From NCBI GenBank assembly GCA_913055805.1, contig CAJXLF010000002.1, positions 310,001 through 374,000 of the forward strand: a stretch of 64,000 nucleotides of DNA, given 5' to 3'. Under the pieces are notes generated by a model. That model had not been told where the DNA came from and made no database searches. It was given only the letters and a program-made list of their open reading frames with translations. Numbering within the stretch: the stretch's first letter is position 1; each line of letters begins with the position of its first letter. Shown here in pieces: positions 10,511-18,052 of this stretch. This stretch comes from an uncultured Salinisphaerales bacterium (GTDB lineage: Bacteria > Pseudomonadota > Gammaproteobacteria > Nevskiales > CAJXLF01). The translations under genes and the position numbers were made by a program.

Positions 10511-10975
10511 ATGAAATTTGAAAACGCCACCCTGTATCGACAGGTGCTGTCCCGTTCCGTCCCCTTCAATGGCGTAGACGCCAGTATTATCGATTCCCTG
10601 CTGGAACATGGTCTGGTCCTCAGCGCCAAGGAAGACGAACTGGTGTTCTACGAACATATGCGCGGCGGACTGGGGCTGTATGTCATTCTGGACGGTGAGA
10701 TCGAAATCTACCGCACACAGAAATCGGATAACGGCGACGAACACAGTAGTGAAATGCATCTGGCCACGCTGACGCCCGGCCAATGCTTTGGTGAATACTC
10801 ACTGCTGGATGGTCAAAACACCTCGGCGGCCGCCAAGGCGATGGTGGATTCAAAGCTGTTTCTACTGTCGCGCGGAGAGTTCGAGAAAGTCATCCAGCAT
10901 GATGCCGAAGCCGCCAGAACCATCTATCGCAACCTCCTGCTATTCCTGATCGACCGGCTGCGCAAATACCCCTAA
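10511..10975 (+). CDS. Stand-alone cyclic nucleotide-binding (Crp-fold) protein
   Basis: 154 residues with one cNMP-binding beta-roll (about 15-140) and no DNA-binding domain. The phosphate-binding cassette reads FGEYSLLDGQNTSAAAKA: the Gly-Glu is kept but the Arg that grips the cyclic phosphate is replaced, so the ligand may not be cAMP or may be absent. It lies 57 bp downstream of the degenerate kinase gene on the same strand, and the two may be co-transcribed. Partner unknown. Confidence 0.8.
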   Translation: MKFENATLYRQVLSRSVPFNGVDASIIDSLLEHGLVLSAKEDELVFYEHMRGGLGLYVILDGEIEIYRTQKSDNGDEHSSEMHLATLTPGQCFGEYSLLDGQNTSAAAKAMVDSKLFLLSRGEFEKVIQHDAEAARTIYRNLLLFLIDRLRKYP

Positions 10976-10978
10976 CGC

Positions 10979-11800
10979 CTACATCGCCTGTTCGCTGAGT
11001 TCCCAGAGCCTGGCGGCCAGTGCCTCGTCACGGCTGATTCCGGAACCGGACTTGAGTTTTCGCCGCACGAAATATTCTCCCGAATAACGCCCGCCCTCAG
11101 CGGACGTGGCCAGCCACACGGCGGTATCTGCACCCTTGATCGCATCGATCAGAAAGAGACCGATGATCTTCTGGTGCCAACCCGGCATTTCGGCCCAGAT
11201 GCCCGTCGTGACGGCACCGGGATGAAAGGCGTTAACAGTGACATTCGTGCCTGCCAGACGCCGCGCCAGTTCCCGGGTAAACAGCAGGTTCGCCAGTTTG
11301 GCCTGGGCATAACCGAAGAAGGGATGCCAGTGCATAGAGGGGTCTTTAAAGCTGCTTTCGTCAATCTTGCCGCCGTTATGCCCGACGGAACTGGTGACGA
11401 CGATCCGGCCCTGAGAGGCTGCCTTGATCGCCCCCAGGATATGCCGGGTCAGGCGGAAGTGCCCAAAATGCATGATGCCAATCATCGCCTCGAAACCGTT
11501 GGGCAGTTTCCTGAGCGGGTTGGCATACAGGCCGGAGTTCATCATGAACACATCAATCACCGGCATTTTCGCCAGCAACTCGGGGGCAAAACGGTCGATG
11601 TCATCGAAATCACCCAGGTCCAGCGCCATGGCCTCGATCTCGGCAGTCGGCTGTATGGTCTTGATGTCATCCACTGCGGCCTGTGATTTCGCCAGGTCGC
11701 GGGAGGCAATAATCACCCGGTAGCCCTGCCCGGCCAGCGCCCGCGCCATTTCCTTGCCGATACCACTGTTGCCACCGGTGATGAATGCATTCCTAGTCAT
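10979..11800 (-). CDS. Short-chain dehydrogenase/reductase (retinol-dehydrogenase-like)
   Basis: 273 residues from the ATG at 11800, which follows a GAGGTGG ribosome site and overlaps the stop of the upstream CNNM gene; an earlier in-frame ATG at 11818 would add six residues. Classical SDR features: the cofactor loop GGNSGIGKE, the NSG segment after strand four, Ser of VVTSSVGHNGG and the catalytic YAQAK. NAD(P)(H)-dependent oxidoreductase; substrate not deducible. It ends four bases from the converging cNMP gene. Confidence 0.9.
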   Translation of the reverse strand: MTRNAFITGGNSGIGKEMARALAGQGYRVIIASRDLAKSQAAVDDIKTIQPTAEIEAMALDLGDFDDIDRFAPELLAKMPVIDVFMMNSGLYANPLRKLPNGFEAMIGIMHFGHFRLTRHILGAIKAASQGRIVVTSSVGHNGGKIDESSFKDPSMHWHPFFGYAQAKLANLLFTRELARRLAGTNVTVNAFHPGAVTTGIWAEMPGWHQKIIGLFLIDAIKGADTAVWLATSAEGGRYSGEYFVRRKLKSGSGISRDEALAARLWELSEQAM

Positions 11801-12992
11801 CTGCCACCTCGTCTTCAATCAGTATTCCCTGGGCCCGCGCACGTTTCTGCCAGCGCTCCCTGGCCCAGGCCTGCATGTCTTCGACCTTGTCCATCTCGTC
11901 AATGATCTCGGCGCCCAGCAGCGTCTCCAGAATATCTTCCATCGTCACCAGCCCTCTGGTGCCGCCATAGTCACCGCTGATAATGGCAATATGCTGACGC
12001 CTGTCGAGCATCTGTTCCAGCAACTGCGACAAGGGCGTATTGGCCGCCACCGAAATAATCGGTCTTCTTAATACTGCGAGCGTCTGCTCCCCCTGCTGCC
12101 TGGCGGCCGTCAACAGCAGATCGTCCTTCATCACAAAACCGGTAATATCGTCGGCGTCTTTCTCAAACACCGGCAACCGGGAAAACGGCTCCACGCTGGG
12201 ACTGGTGAGTGCTTCATCTACCGTGAGATTCTGGGAAAGGGCGACCATGACGGTACGCGGTGTCATCACATCCCCGGCCACCAGCGACTTGAAGCGGAAA
12301 AGATTGCGGATAATTCGCGACTCATTGTCGTCGATCTGTCCCGCCCTTTTACCCACATCAGCCATCGCCACGAATTCATCACGGCTGAACACATGCGGCT
12401 TTTTGCCCCGGGCCACCAGCTTGGTCAATTGCTCGGTCACCAGAATCAACGGGTAGAGTGCAAAAATCAGCAGCCGTACAAATTGCGCGGTCAACCCGAC
12501 CAGGTGCCGCCAGTACACCGCACCCAGCGTCTTGGGAATGATCTCCGACAGGAACAGGATCATCAGCGTCATCACCGCCGAGAACAGGCCGAACCAGGCG
12601 CTGCCGAAAACGACGGTGGCCTTGGCCCCGGAACCGATGGCGCCCACGGTATGGGCAATGGTGTTGAGGGTGAGAATCGCGGCCAGCGAGCGATCCACGT
12701 TGTCGATCTTAAGCTGCTTGACCAGGGCTGCACGCCGCGGACGCTTCTCCTGCAGCCCGGCGATATACGACGGCGTAATACTCAGCAGCACCGCCTCGGC
12801 AACGGAACAGAGAAAAGAGAACACCAGCGCCAGAGACACATAGGCAATCAGCAGAATGACATCCAACTGCGTGTAACCTGTTGCGCCAGTCTCGGCCGAA
12901 GGCAGGGCCACCGCGAAGGCAGGACTACAGATAGACAGTAATAACAGCCCGGCCGTCATCTCGACCGAACGCAGTGAGTGGAGAGATCTCAT
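11793..12992 (-). CDS. CNNM/DUF21 membrane protein with CBS pair (CorC/hemolysin-like)
   Basis: 399 residues. A signal-like first hydrophobic stretch is followed by the DUF21 transmembrane domain with helices near 45-70, 100-125 and 130-185 and the family motif LSEIIPKTLG. A CBS pair follows (VMTPRTVMVALS; GFVMKDDLLL; MEDILETLLGAEI). The family is linked to magnesium/cobalt efflux or homeostasis. The CorC_HlyC C-terminal domain seen in longer homologues is missing. Its start is preceded by GGAGGA. It forms a two-gene unit with the SDR. Confidence 0.88.
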   Translation of the reverse strand: MRSLHSLRSVEMTAGLLLLSICSPAFAVALPSAETGATGYTQLDVILLIAYVSLALVFSFLCSVAEAVLLSITPSYIAGLQEKRPRRAALVKQLKIDNVDRSLAAILTLNTIAHTVGAIGSGAKATVVFGSAWFGLFSAVMTLMILFLSEIIPKTLGAVYWRHLVGLTAQFVRLLIFALYPLILVTEQLTKLVARGKKPHVFSRDEFVAMADVGKRAGQIDDNESRIIRNLFRFKSLVAGDVMTPRTVMVALSQNLTVDEALTSPSVEPFSRLPVFEKDADDITGFVMKDDLLLTAARQQGEQTLAVLRRPIISVAANTPLSQLLEQMLDRRQHIAIISGDYGGTRGLVTMEDILETLLGAEIIDEMDKVEDMQAWARERWQKRARAQGILIEDEVADD

Positions 12993-13048
12993 TGGCTTAG
13001 AGATTCCTCCAATCGCTCATTTCATTCGCTCCGTCGGAATGACAGCAC

Positions 13049-14569
13049 TCATGCAGCCACAACAGGAATCTTGCCGATCTTGCCCTGCCACTGCTTCGGC
13101 CCGGTCTGATGCACCGACTCGCCGTTGGCATCCACGGCCACCGTCACCGGCATATCCTCCACCGTGAACTCATAGATGGCTTCCATGCCCAGGTCTTCAA
13201 AGCCCACCACTTTCGAGCCCTTGATGGCCTTGGACACCAGGTAGGCCGAACCACCGACGGCCATGAGGTAGGCCGACTTGTGTTTCCTGATCGCCTCGAT
13301 AGCCGCCGGCCCACGTTCGGCCTTGCCGACCATGGCAATCAGGCCGGTCTGCTCCAGCATCATGTCGGTGAACTTGTCCATGCGCGTGGCCGTGGTCGGG
13401 CCGGCCGGACCCACCACTTCCTCGCGCACCGGATCGACCGGGCCCACGTAGTAGATCACGCGGTTCTTGAAATCCACCGGCAGAGGTTCGCCCTTGTCCA
13501 GCATATCCTTGATGCGCTTGTGCGCGGCATCGCGGCCGGTCAGCATCTTGCCGTTGAGCAGCAGCTTCTGACCCGGCGTCCAGGTGGCCACCTCTTCCGG
13601 CGTCAGGGTATCCAGATTCACGCGGGTCGCAGTGGCGGCATCGGCCTGCCAGGTCACGTCCGGCCAGTCTTCCAGACGCGGCGGCTTCAATTCCGCCGGG
13701 CCGGAACCGTCCAGCCAGAAATGGGCATGACGGGTGGCGGCACAGTTCGGAATCATCGCGACCGGCAGATTCGCCGCATGCGTGGGGTAGTCCAGAATCT
13801 TCACGTCCAGCACCGTGGTCAGGCCGCCCAGACCCTGGGCGCCGATACCCAGGGCGTTGACCTTGTCCATGATTTCCAGGCGCAGTTCTTCCACACGGTT
13901 CTGCGGCCCGCGGGCGCGCAGCTCATGGATATCAATCGGCGCCATAATGGATTCCTTGGCCAGCAACATGGCCTTTTCCGGCGTACCGCCAATACCGATA
14001 CCCAGCATACCCGGCGGGCACCAGCCCGCGCCCATGGTCGGCACGGTTTTTATAACCCAGTCCACAATGGAATCGGAAGGGTTCAGCATGGCCATCTTGC
14101 TCTTGGCCTCCGAGCCACCACCCTTGGCCGCCACGATCACTTCCACCTTGTCGCCGGGCACGATTTCGTAATGCACCACCGCCGGTGTGTTGTCCTTGGT
14201 GTTGGTGCGCTTGCCGGCCGGGTCGGCCAGCACCGAGGCGCGCAGCACGTTGTCCGGATTCAGGTAGGCCTGGCGCACACCCTCGTTGATCATCTCCTGC
14301 ACGGACATGGTCGCATCCCATTGCACATTCATGCCCACCTTCAGAAACACCAGGGCAATCCCCGTGTCCTGACAGATCGGCCGGTGCCCCTCGGCGCACA
14401 TCCGCGAATTGGTCAGAATCTGGGCAATGGCGTCCTTGGCCGCCGGGCTTTCTTCCTTTTCATAGGCCTCGCCCAGCGCCTTGATGTAATCCAGCGGGTG
14501 GTAATAGCTGATGTACTGGAAGGCGTCGGCGATGGACTGGATGAGGTCGTCTTGCTTGATGATGGTCAT
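13049..14569 (-). CDS. fumA: Fumarate hydratase class I, iron-sulfur type
   Basis: 506 residues from the ATG at 14569 (MTIIKQDDLIQ); the reading frame stays open about 28 codons further but without homology. Single-chain class I fumarase: the N-terminal alpha-type domain has cluster Cys residues in CAEGHRPICQDTG and CPPGMLGIGIGG, and the C-terminal beta-type domain has PVGPAGPTTATRMDKF and VGGSAYLVSKAIKG. It hydrates fumarate to malate in the TCA cycle with an oxygen-sensitive 4Fe-4S centre. It is monocistronic. Confidence 0.95.
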   Translation of the reverse strand: MTIIKQDDLIQSIADAFQYISYYHPLDYIKALGEAYEKEESPAAKDAIAQILTNSRMCAEGHRPICQDTGIALVFLKVGMNVQWDATMSVQEMINEGVRQAYLNPDNVLRASVLADPAGKRTNTKDNTPAVVHYEIVPGDKVEVIVAAKGGGSEAKSKMAMLNPSDSIVDWVIKTVPTMGAGWCPPGMLGIGIGGTPEKAMLLAKESIMAPIDIHELRARGPQNRVEELRLEIMDKVNALGIGAQGLGGLTTVLDVKILDYPTHAANLPVAMIPNCAATRHAHFWLDGSGPAELKPPRLEDWPDVTWQADAATATRVNLDTLTPEEVATWTPGQKLLLNGKMLTGRDAAHKRIKDMLDKGEPLPVDFKNRVIYYVGPVDPVREEVVGPAGPTTATRMDKFTDMMLEQTGLIAMVGKAERGPAAIEAIRKHKSAYLMAVGGSAYLVSKAIKGSKVVGFEDLGMEAIYEFTVEDMPVTVAVDANGESVHQTGPKQWQGKIGKIPVVAA

Positions 14570-14644
14570 GATGTATCGGTGCTGTGTATGCAGAGGCGCT
14601 ATTTTCCCAGCAAGCCCCCGGCAATGCCAGTGACAGGTGGGTTG

Positions 14645-14795
14645 GAACGTCACCCCGGCTCCCCACTCACGTCACCCCGGACTCCGATCCGGGGTCTCAG
14701 CCAGAACCATGAGATGCCGCATCAAGTGCGGCATGACGGTAGTGAGAGATGCCGGATCAAGTCGGGCATGACAGTGGTGAGGATGCGGCATAACA
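14645..14795. repeat. Dispersed palindromic intergenic repeat cluster
   Basis: Several short units sit in the gap between fumA and the response regulator. One is a CCCCGGA...TCCGGGG unit; others are inverted units such as ATGCCGCATCAAGTGCGGCAT and GATGCCGGATCAAGTCGGGCAT. Related units recur at 17680-17870, 22350-22435 and 27410-27450. This is a REP-like family: non-coding, possibly acting as terminators or nuclease barriers. Confidence 0.65.
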
Positions 14796-14869
14796 GTGAT
14801 ACAAACGCAGACACAAGCCGCCACAGGCGCTACTCTTGGTAAAAACAAGTGCAGGGACTGCGCCAACCA

Positions 14870-15484
14870 ATGACAACAGAATACACACTGCTCTTTATCG
14901 ACGACCATCCCATCTATTGTGAAGGCATGGCGCTCGCATTGAGCCAGCAGGTGGACAATCTCTCGGTACACACCGCGGACAGCAGTGAAAGCGCGCTGGC
15001 ACTGCTGGCCGGGCAGGATATCGATCTCGTACTCTGTGACTACCGGCTCAGGGACGAAGACGGCATCAGCTTGTTACGTGAGCTTTCCGCCAAATACCCT
15101 TACATGGCCGTGGGCATACTCAGTGCTGACCCCACACCACAGCTTGCCGCCCGGGCCGCCGAAGCAGGCGCGGTTGCTTATCTGTCCAAGGAACGCGATG
15201 CAGCGTCCATGGCTGCCGCACTTCGTCAACTCTTCCGCGGCGTGACAGTGTTTGATGTAGAGCCCGCCACGCTGGATGACATGGGCATTACCTCAAGGCG
15301 TATAGACGTTCTGCGCCTGGCAGCCCAGGGACATTCCAACCGCGAAATCGCAGAACAACTCAACATCGCCGAAAGCACTATCAAGGACCACTGGGCCGCA
15401 ATCTATAAACGTCTTGGCACTAACAACCGCGTCGTCGCCATACGCAAGGCGCACGAACTCGGGCTCATAGAAGCACATGGCTGA
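14870..15484 (+). CDS. LuxR/NarL-family response regulator
   Basis: 204 residues from the ATG at 14870; a GTG at 14849 could add seven residues but looks less natural. Receiver domain with DDHP, phospho-acceptor Asp57 (LVLCDYRLRDEDG) and Lys of YLSKE; C-terminal LuxR-type HTH (VLRLAAQGHSNREIAEQL, STIKDHWAAIYKRLG). Its last eight bases overlap the start of the hybrid kinase, so the two are translated together and form a cognate pair. Regulon unknown. Confidence 0.93.
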   Translation: MTTEYTLLFIDDHPIYCEGMALALSQQVDNLSVHTADSSESALALLAGQDIDLVLCDYRLRDEDGISLLRELSAKYPYMAVGILSADPTPQLAARAAEAGAVAYLSKERDAASMAAALRQLFRGVTVFDVEPATLDDMGITSRRIDVLRLAAQGHSNREIAEQLNIAESTIKDHWAAIYKRLGTNNRVVAIRKAHELGLIEAHG

Positions 15485-17270
15485 AACACGTCCGGCAACC
15501 GCCGAGCAGGAACTCGTCGTTCTGGATGAATGCCTGAGCAAGCACCTGCAACTCAGTTACCTGGCCTCCGGCGGCGTCTGCTTCGTCAGTGTGTTGTTCG
15601 CCGTTCCCGCCTGGTTCATCGTACCGCAGCACATTGTCATTCAGATCGTGCTGGCCACCTTTCTTTACCAGGGTGTCATTCTGTCCATCAGCCAGTGGTA
15701 TTTCCGCCAGCGCCGCTACACTTTCAGTTACCGCCACCGCTCCATCGCCGCCAGCCTCATCTATGGCTACAGCGGAGTGATGATCGCCATTGGCTGCATC
15801 GTCTACTATCACTACGGCGGCGCCGCCATGCTGTTGTACGTCATGGGCATCCAGTTGGGTCTGGCCGAAGGCAGCCTCGGCGTCTCGGCCTACCATGTGC
15901 CGGCCATGTACGCGTACCTGCTGACCTCCACGCCCATTTTTCTGATTTACCTGCTATTCGTGGAGCGGGATTTTCAGCTCAACGTGATACTGGTCGGCCT
16001 CACCTTCAACACCTTTTACTGCATAGGCGTCGGCCTGCAGCAGGCGCGTAACATCCGCACCGCCATCCGTCTGCAACACCGCAACGACGACCTGGTAAGT
16101 GAGTTACGCGAACAAACCGGCGTATTGCAGGAAGCCCGGGCCGAAGCCGAGCACAGCAACCAGGAACGCGCCCGCTTCTTTGCCAACGCCAGTCACGATC
16201 TGCGTCAGCCCGTGCATGCACTCAACGTTTACACCGCCTTGCTGCGTTCCAGCAAAACCCGCAGCGCGCGCGAAGACATCCTCGGACGCATAGAGGCCTG
16301 CGTGCACACCCTGGCCGATCTGTTCAAGGCCCTGCTTACCGTAGCCCGCCTGGAAAACCGCGACGAAGCACAGGAACCGGCCTATCCCGTACCGCTCCAG
16401 CCCTCCATCGATCGCGTCATCGCCCTGGTACAACCTACCGCCGAGCTGAGCGGTATCAACCTGCGTGTTGTACCCAGCAGTGCCTGGGTACAGGGCGAGC
16501 AGACCGCCATAGAGCGAATCCTCAGTAACCTGTTAAGCAACGCCATTCAGTTCACCAAGGGCGGCAAGGTTCTGATCGGCGTGCGCCGTCGCCCCGACCA
16601 CATTGAACTGCAGGTACTGGATAACGGCATAGGCATCAGCGAAACCGAGCAGGCACGCATCTTCGGTGAGTTTTACCAGGTGGACAATCCCGGCCGTCAT
16701 GCCGAAAAAGGCTATGGTCTGGGATTGGTCATCGTGCAACGCCTCAGCGCCAGCCTGGGCTATCAGGTCAAGGTACGTTCCAGACTGGGTGCGGGCAGTT
16801 GCTTCAGCATCATCATGCCACTGGCGAAACCCACAAAGGCCCAGCCGTCAGACGAACAGCGGTCACAGGCGCAATCACTTGATCCCGGCATCCGCGTACT
16901 GGTCGTCGACGATGATCCCGTAGTACGCGATGCCATGCAGCGCATACTCGAAGACTGGTCAGTCGCCGCCGACATACACGCCTCATCCGCCGAAGCACTG
17001 GAAGACCTGCCGGGTCATGGTGAGCAATGGACCTGTATGTTGCTCGACCAGCGACTGGCCGAATCCGTTACCGGTGTTGAACTCGCTCAGGCACTCAATG
17101 AAAAACTGGGCCGACCCATTCCCACAGCCATCATGACCGGTGAAAACGCCGGCACCTGGATGGCGCAGGCCCACGATCTGGACTACCTCATCCTTCCCAA
17201 ACCGGTAAAACTGCTGCGCCTGCGCAGCTTTATTGCCGGGTCCGCGAAGCAGGTTAAGGCGAACGATTAG
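15477..17270 (+). CDS. Membrane hybrid histidine kinase with C-terminal receiver
   Basis: 597 residues. About six hydrophobic helices lie between residues 25 and 190, then a coiled coil, HisKA with phospho-His240 (NASHDLRQPVHALN), HATPase (NLLSNAIQF, DNGIGIS, GYGLGLVIV) and a receiver (from about 472) with Asp524 in LLDQRL. The DLRQPVHAL type of phospho-His motif is typical of kinases paired with LuxR-type regulators. The integral membrane input domain has no recognised ligand site. It overlaps its response regulator by 8 bp. Confidence 0.93.
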   Translation: MAETRPATAEQELVVLDECLSKHLQLSYLASGGVCFVSVLFAVPAWFIVPQHIVIQIVLATFLYQGVILSISQWYFRQRRYTFSYRHRSIAASLIYGYSGVMIAIGCIVYYHYGGAAMLLYVMGIQLGLAEGSLGVSAYHVPAMYAYLLTSTPIFLIYLLFVERDFQLNVILVGLTFNTFYCIGVGLQQARNIRTAIRLQHRNDDLVSELREQTGVLQEARAEAEHSNQERARFFANASHDLRQPVHALNVYTALLRSSKTRSAREDILGRIEACVHTLADLFKALLTVARLENRDEAQEPAYPVPLQPSIDRVIALVQPTAELSGINLRVVPSSAWVQGEQTAIERILSNLLSNAIQFTKGGKVLIGVRRRPDHIELQVLDNGIGISETEQARIFGEFYQVDNPGRHAEKGYGLGLVIVQRLSASLGYQVKVRSRLGAGSCFSIIMPLAKPTKAQPSDEQRSQAQSLDPGIRVLVVDDDPVVRDAMQRILEDWSVAADIHASSAEALEDLPGHGEQWTCMLLDQRLAESVTGVELAQALNEKLGRPIPTAIMTGENAGTWMAQAHDLDYLILPKPVKLLRLRSFIAGSAKQVKAND

Positions 17271-17313
17271 AGTTCATATTGTCCGAGCGTTCTATCAACG
17301 CTAAGCTAAACGC

Positions 17314-17529
17314 ATGAGCAGTCTCACTATTGAAAACATGTCTACGGCCGAAAAACTTCAGGCCATGGAAGACTTGTGGGTGTCACTCAGTCAGAACGAA
17401 GCAGAACTGGACTCTCCGGCCTGGCATGCCAAGGCACTCAGTCAGACAGAGATGCGCTTCAATGCCGGCCAGGAACAACCTGTGGAATGGACCGACGCAA
17501 AAGAGAAACTTCGTCAATCTAATAAATGA
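17314..17529 (+). CDS. Addiction-module antitoxin (TIGR02574-like)
   Basis: 71 residues, mainly helical: a start like MSTAEKLQAMEDLWVSLS and an end EWTDAKEKLRQSNK, as in the small antitoxins that pair with ParE/RelE toxins. An internal ATG at 17338 is an alternative start. No good ribosome site is visible. The toxin gene that should follow is truncated, so this antitoxin is an orphan. Confidence 0.75.
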   Translation: MSSLTIENMSTAEKLQAMEDLWVSLSQNEAELDSPAWHAKALSQTEMRFNAGQEQPVEWTDAKEKLRQSNK

Positions 17530-17670
17530 AAATTCGAACTGTTGGCGAAACGTTTTCCTTTCGCCATCTATTACAAAATCGAAGACGACATATGCACCGT
17601 ATGGCGTGTGCTCGACTGTCGCCAAAACCCTGTCGCTGCCAGCCAGGTGCTGTTATCCGAGCCTGATTAA
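17530..17670 (+). pseudogene. Truncated ParE/RelE-type toxin, C-terminal half
   Basis: Immediately after the antitoxin stop codon, and in the same frame, the sequence reads as a RelE/ParE toxin C-terminus (FELLAKRFPFAIYYKIED, then VWRVLDCRQNP) up to TAA at 17668-17670. The N-terminal half of the toxin, including its start, is missing. A deletion joining the end of the antitoxin gene to mid-toxin explains this. Short out-of-frame ATG readings here have no family resemblance. Confidence 0.7.
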
Positions 17671-17870
17671 CGAGATGCCGCATCCGTCACCCCGGACACC
17701 GATCCGGGACCGGCATGACGCTAAAGATGAACCGTCATCCCGGAAAATGCGTCAGCATTTATCCGGGAACTCAGCCAGAACGATGAGATACCGGATAACG
17801 GCTGCGCCGTTTCCGGTATGACGCTGTTTGTGTTGACGTCACACCGGACTTGATCCGGTGTCTCATACAT
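17671..17870. repeat. Dispersed palindromic intergenic repeat cluster
   Basis: No gene is supported between the toxin remnant and the first giant gene. This stretch has three repeat units: CCCCGGACACCGATCCGGG, a CCCGGAAAATGCG...TTTATCCGGG unit, and a roughly 55-bp unit around ATACCGGATAACGG...CCGTTTCCGGTAT. The last unit is repeated almost exactly at 22386-22440. From about 17866 the sequence becomes the promoter region shared with the second giant gene. Confidence 0.7.
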
Positions 17871-17974
17871 ATCCGGCGCCCATCCACTAGCGCAACAAAC
17901 CCCGTTTTCCCCGCTTTTTCGCCCCCCAAAAGCCACCCAACCCTATAAAGCAATAACATTCAAATACTTAACAC

Positions 17975-18036
17975 ACCCTCCGGTCGGAGGGTTGTGCGTT
18001 TTGGCGCCCTGGGCTATAGAAAGACGGTTAACCGTC
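17975..18036 (+). promoter_or_regulatory. Promoter of giant gene 1 with two palindromes
   Basis: A sigma70-like pair is visible: TTGTGC at 17992-17997 and TATAGA at 18015-18020 with a 17-bp spacer. A palindrome ACCCTCCGGTCGGAGGGT (17975-17992) abuts the -35 box, and a perfect 14-bp palindrome GACGGTTAACCGTC (18023-18036) lies where transcription should start, the classic position for an activator site plus an operator. The same arrangement precedes giant gene 2 at 23413-23474. Boxes are by eye. Confidence 0.55.
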
Positions 18037-18052
18037 GATCTGGACAGGGACG

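Noticed and set aside
13109-14842. 577-codon open frame opposite fumarase
   Set aside because: His/Arg/Gly-rich antisense reading of a well-conserved enzyme gene; no ribosome site or domain.
17940-18052. Possible riboswitch (cyclic di-GMP type) before giant gene 1
   Set aside because: The structured parts are simple palindromes flanking a good promoter; the conserved aptamer pattern could not be matched.
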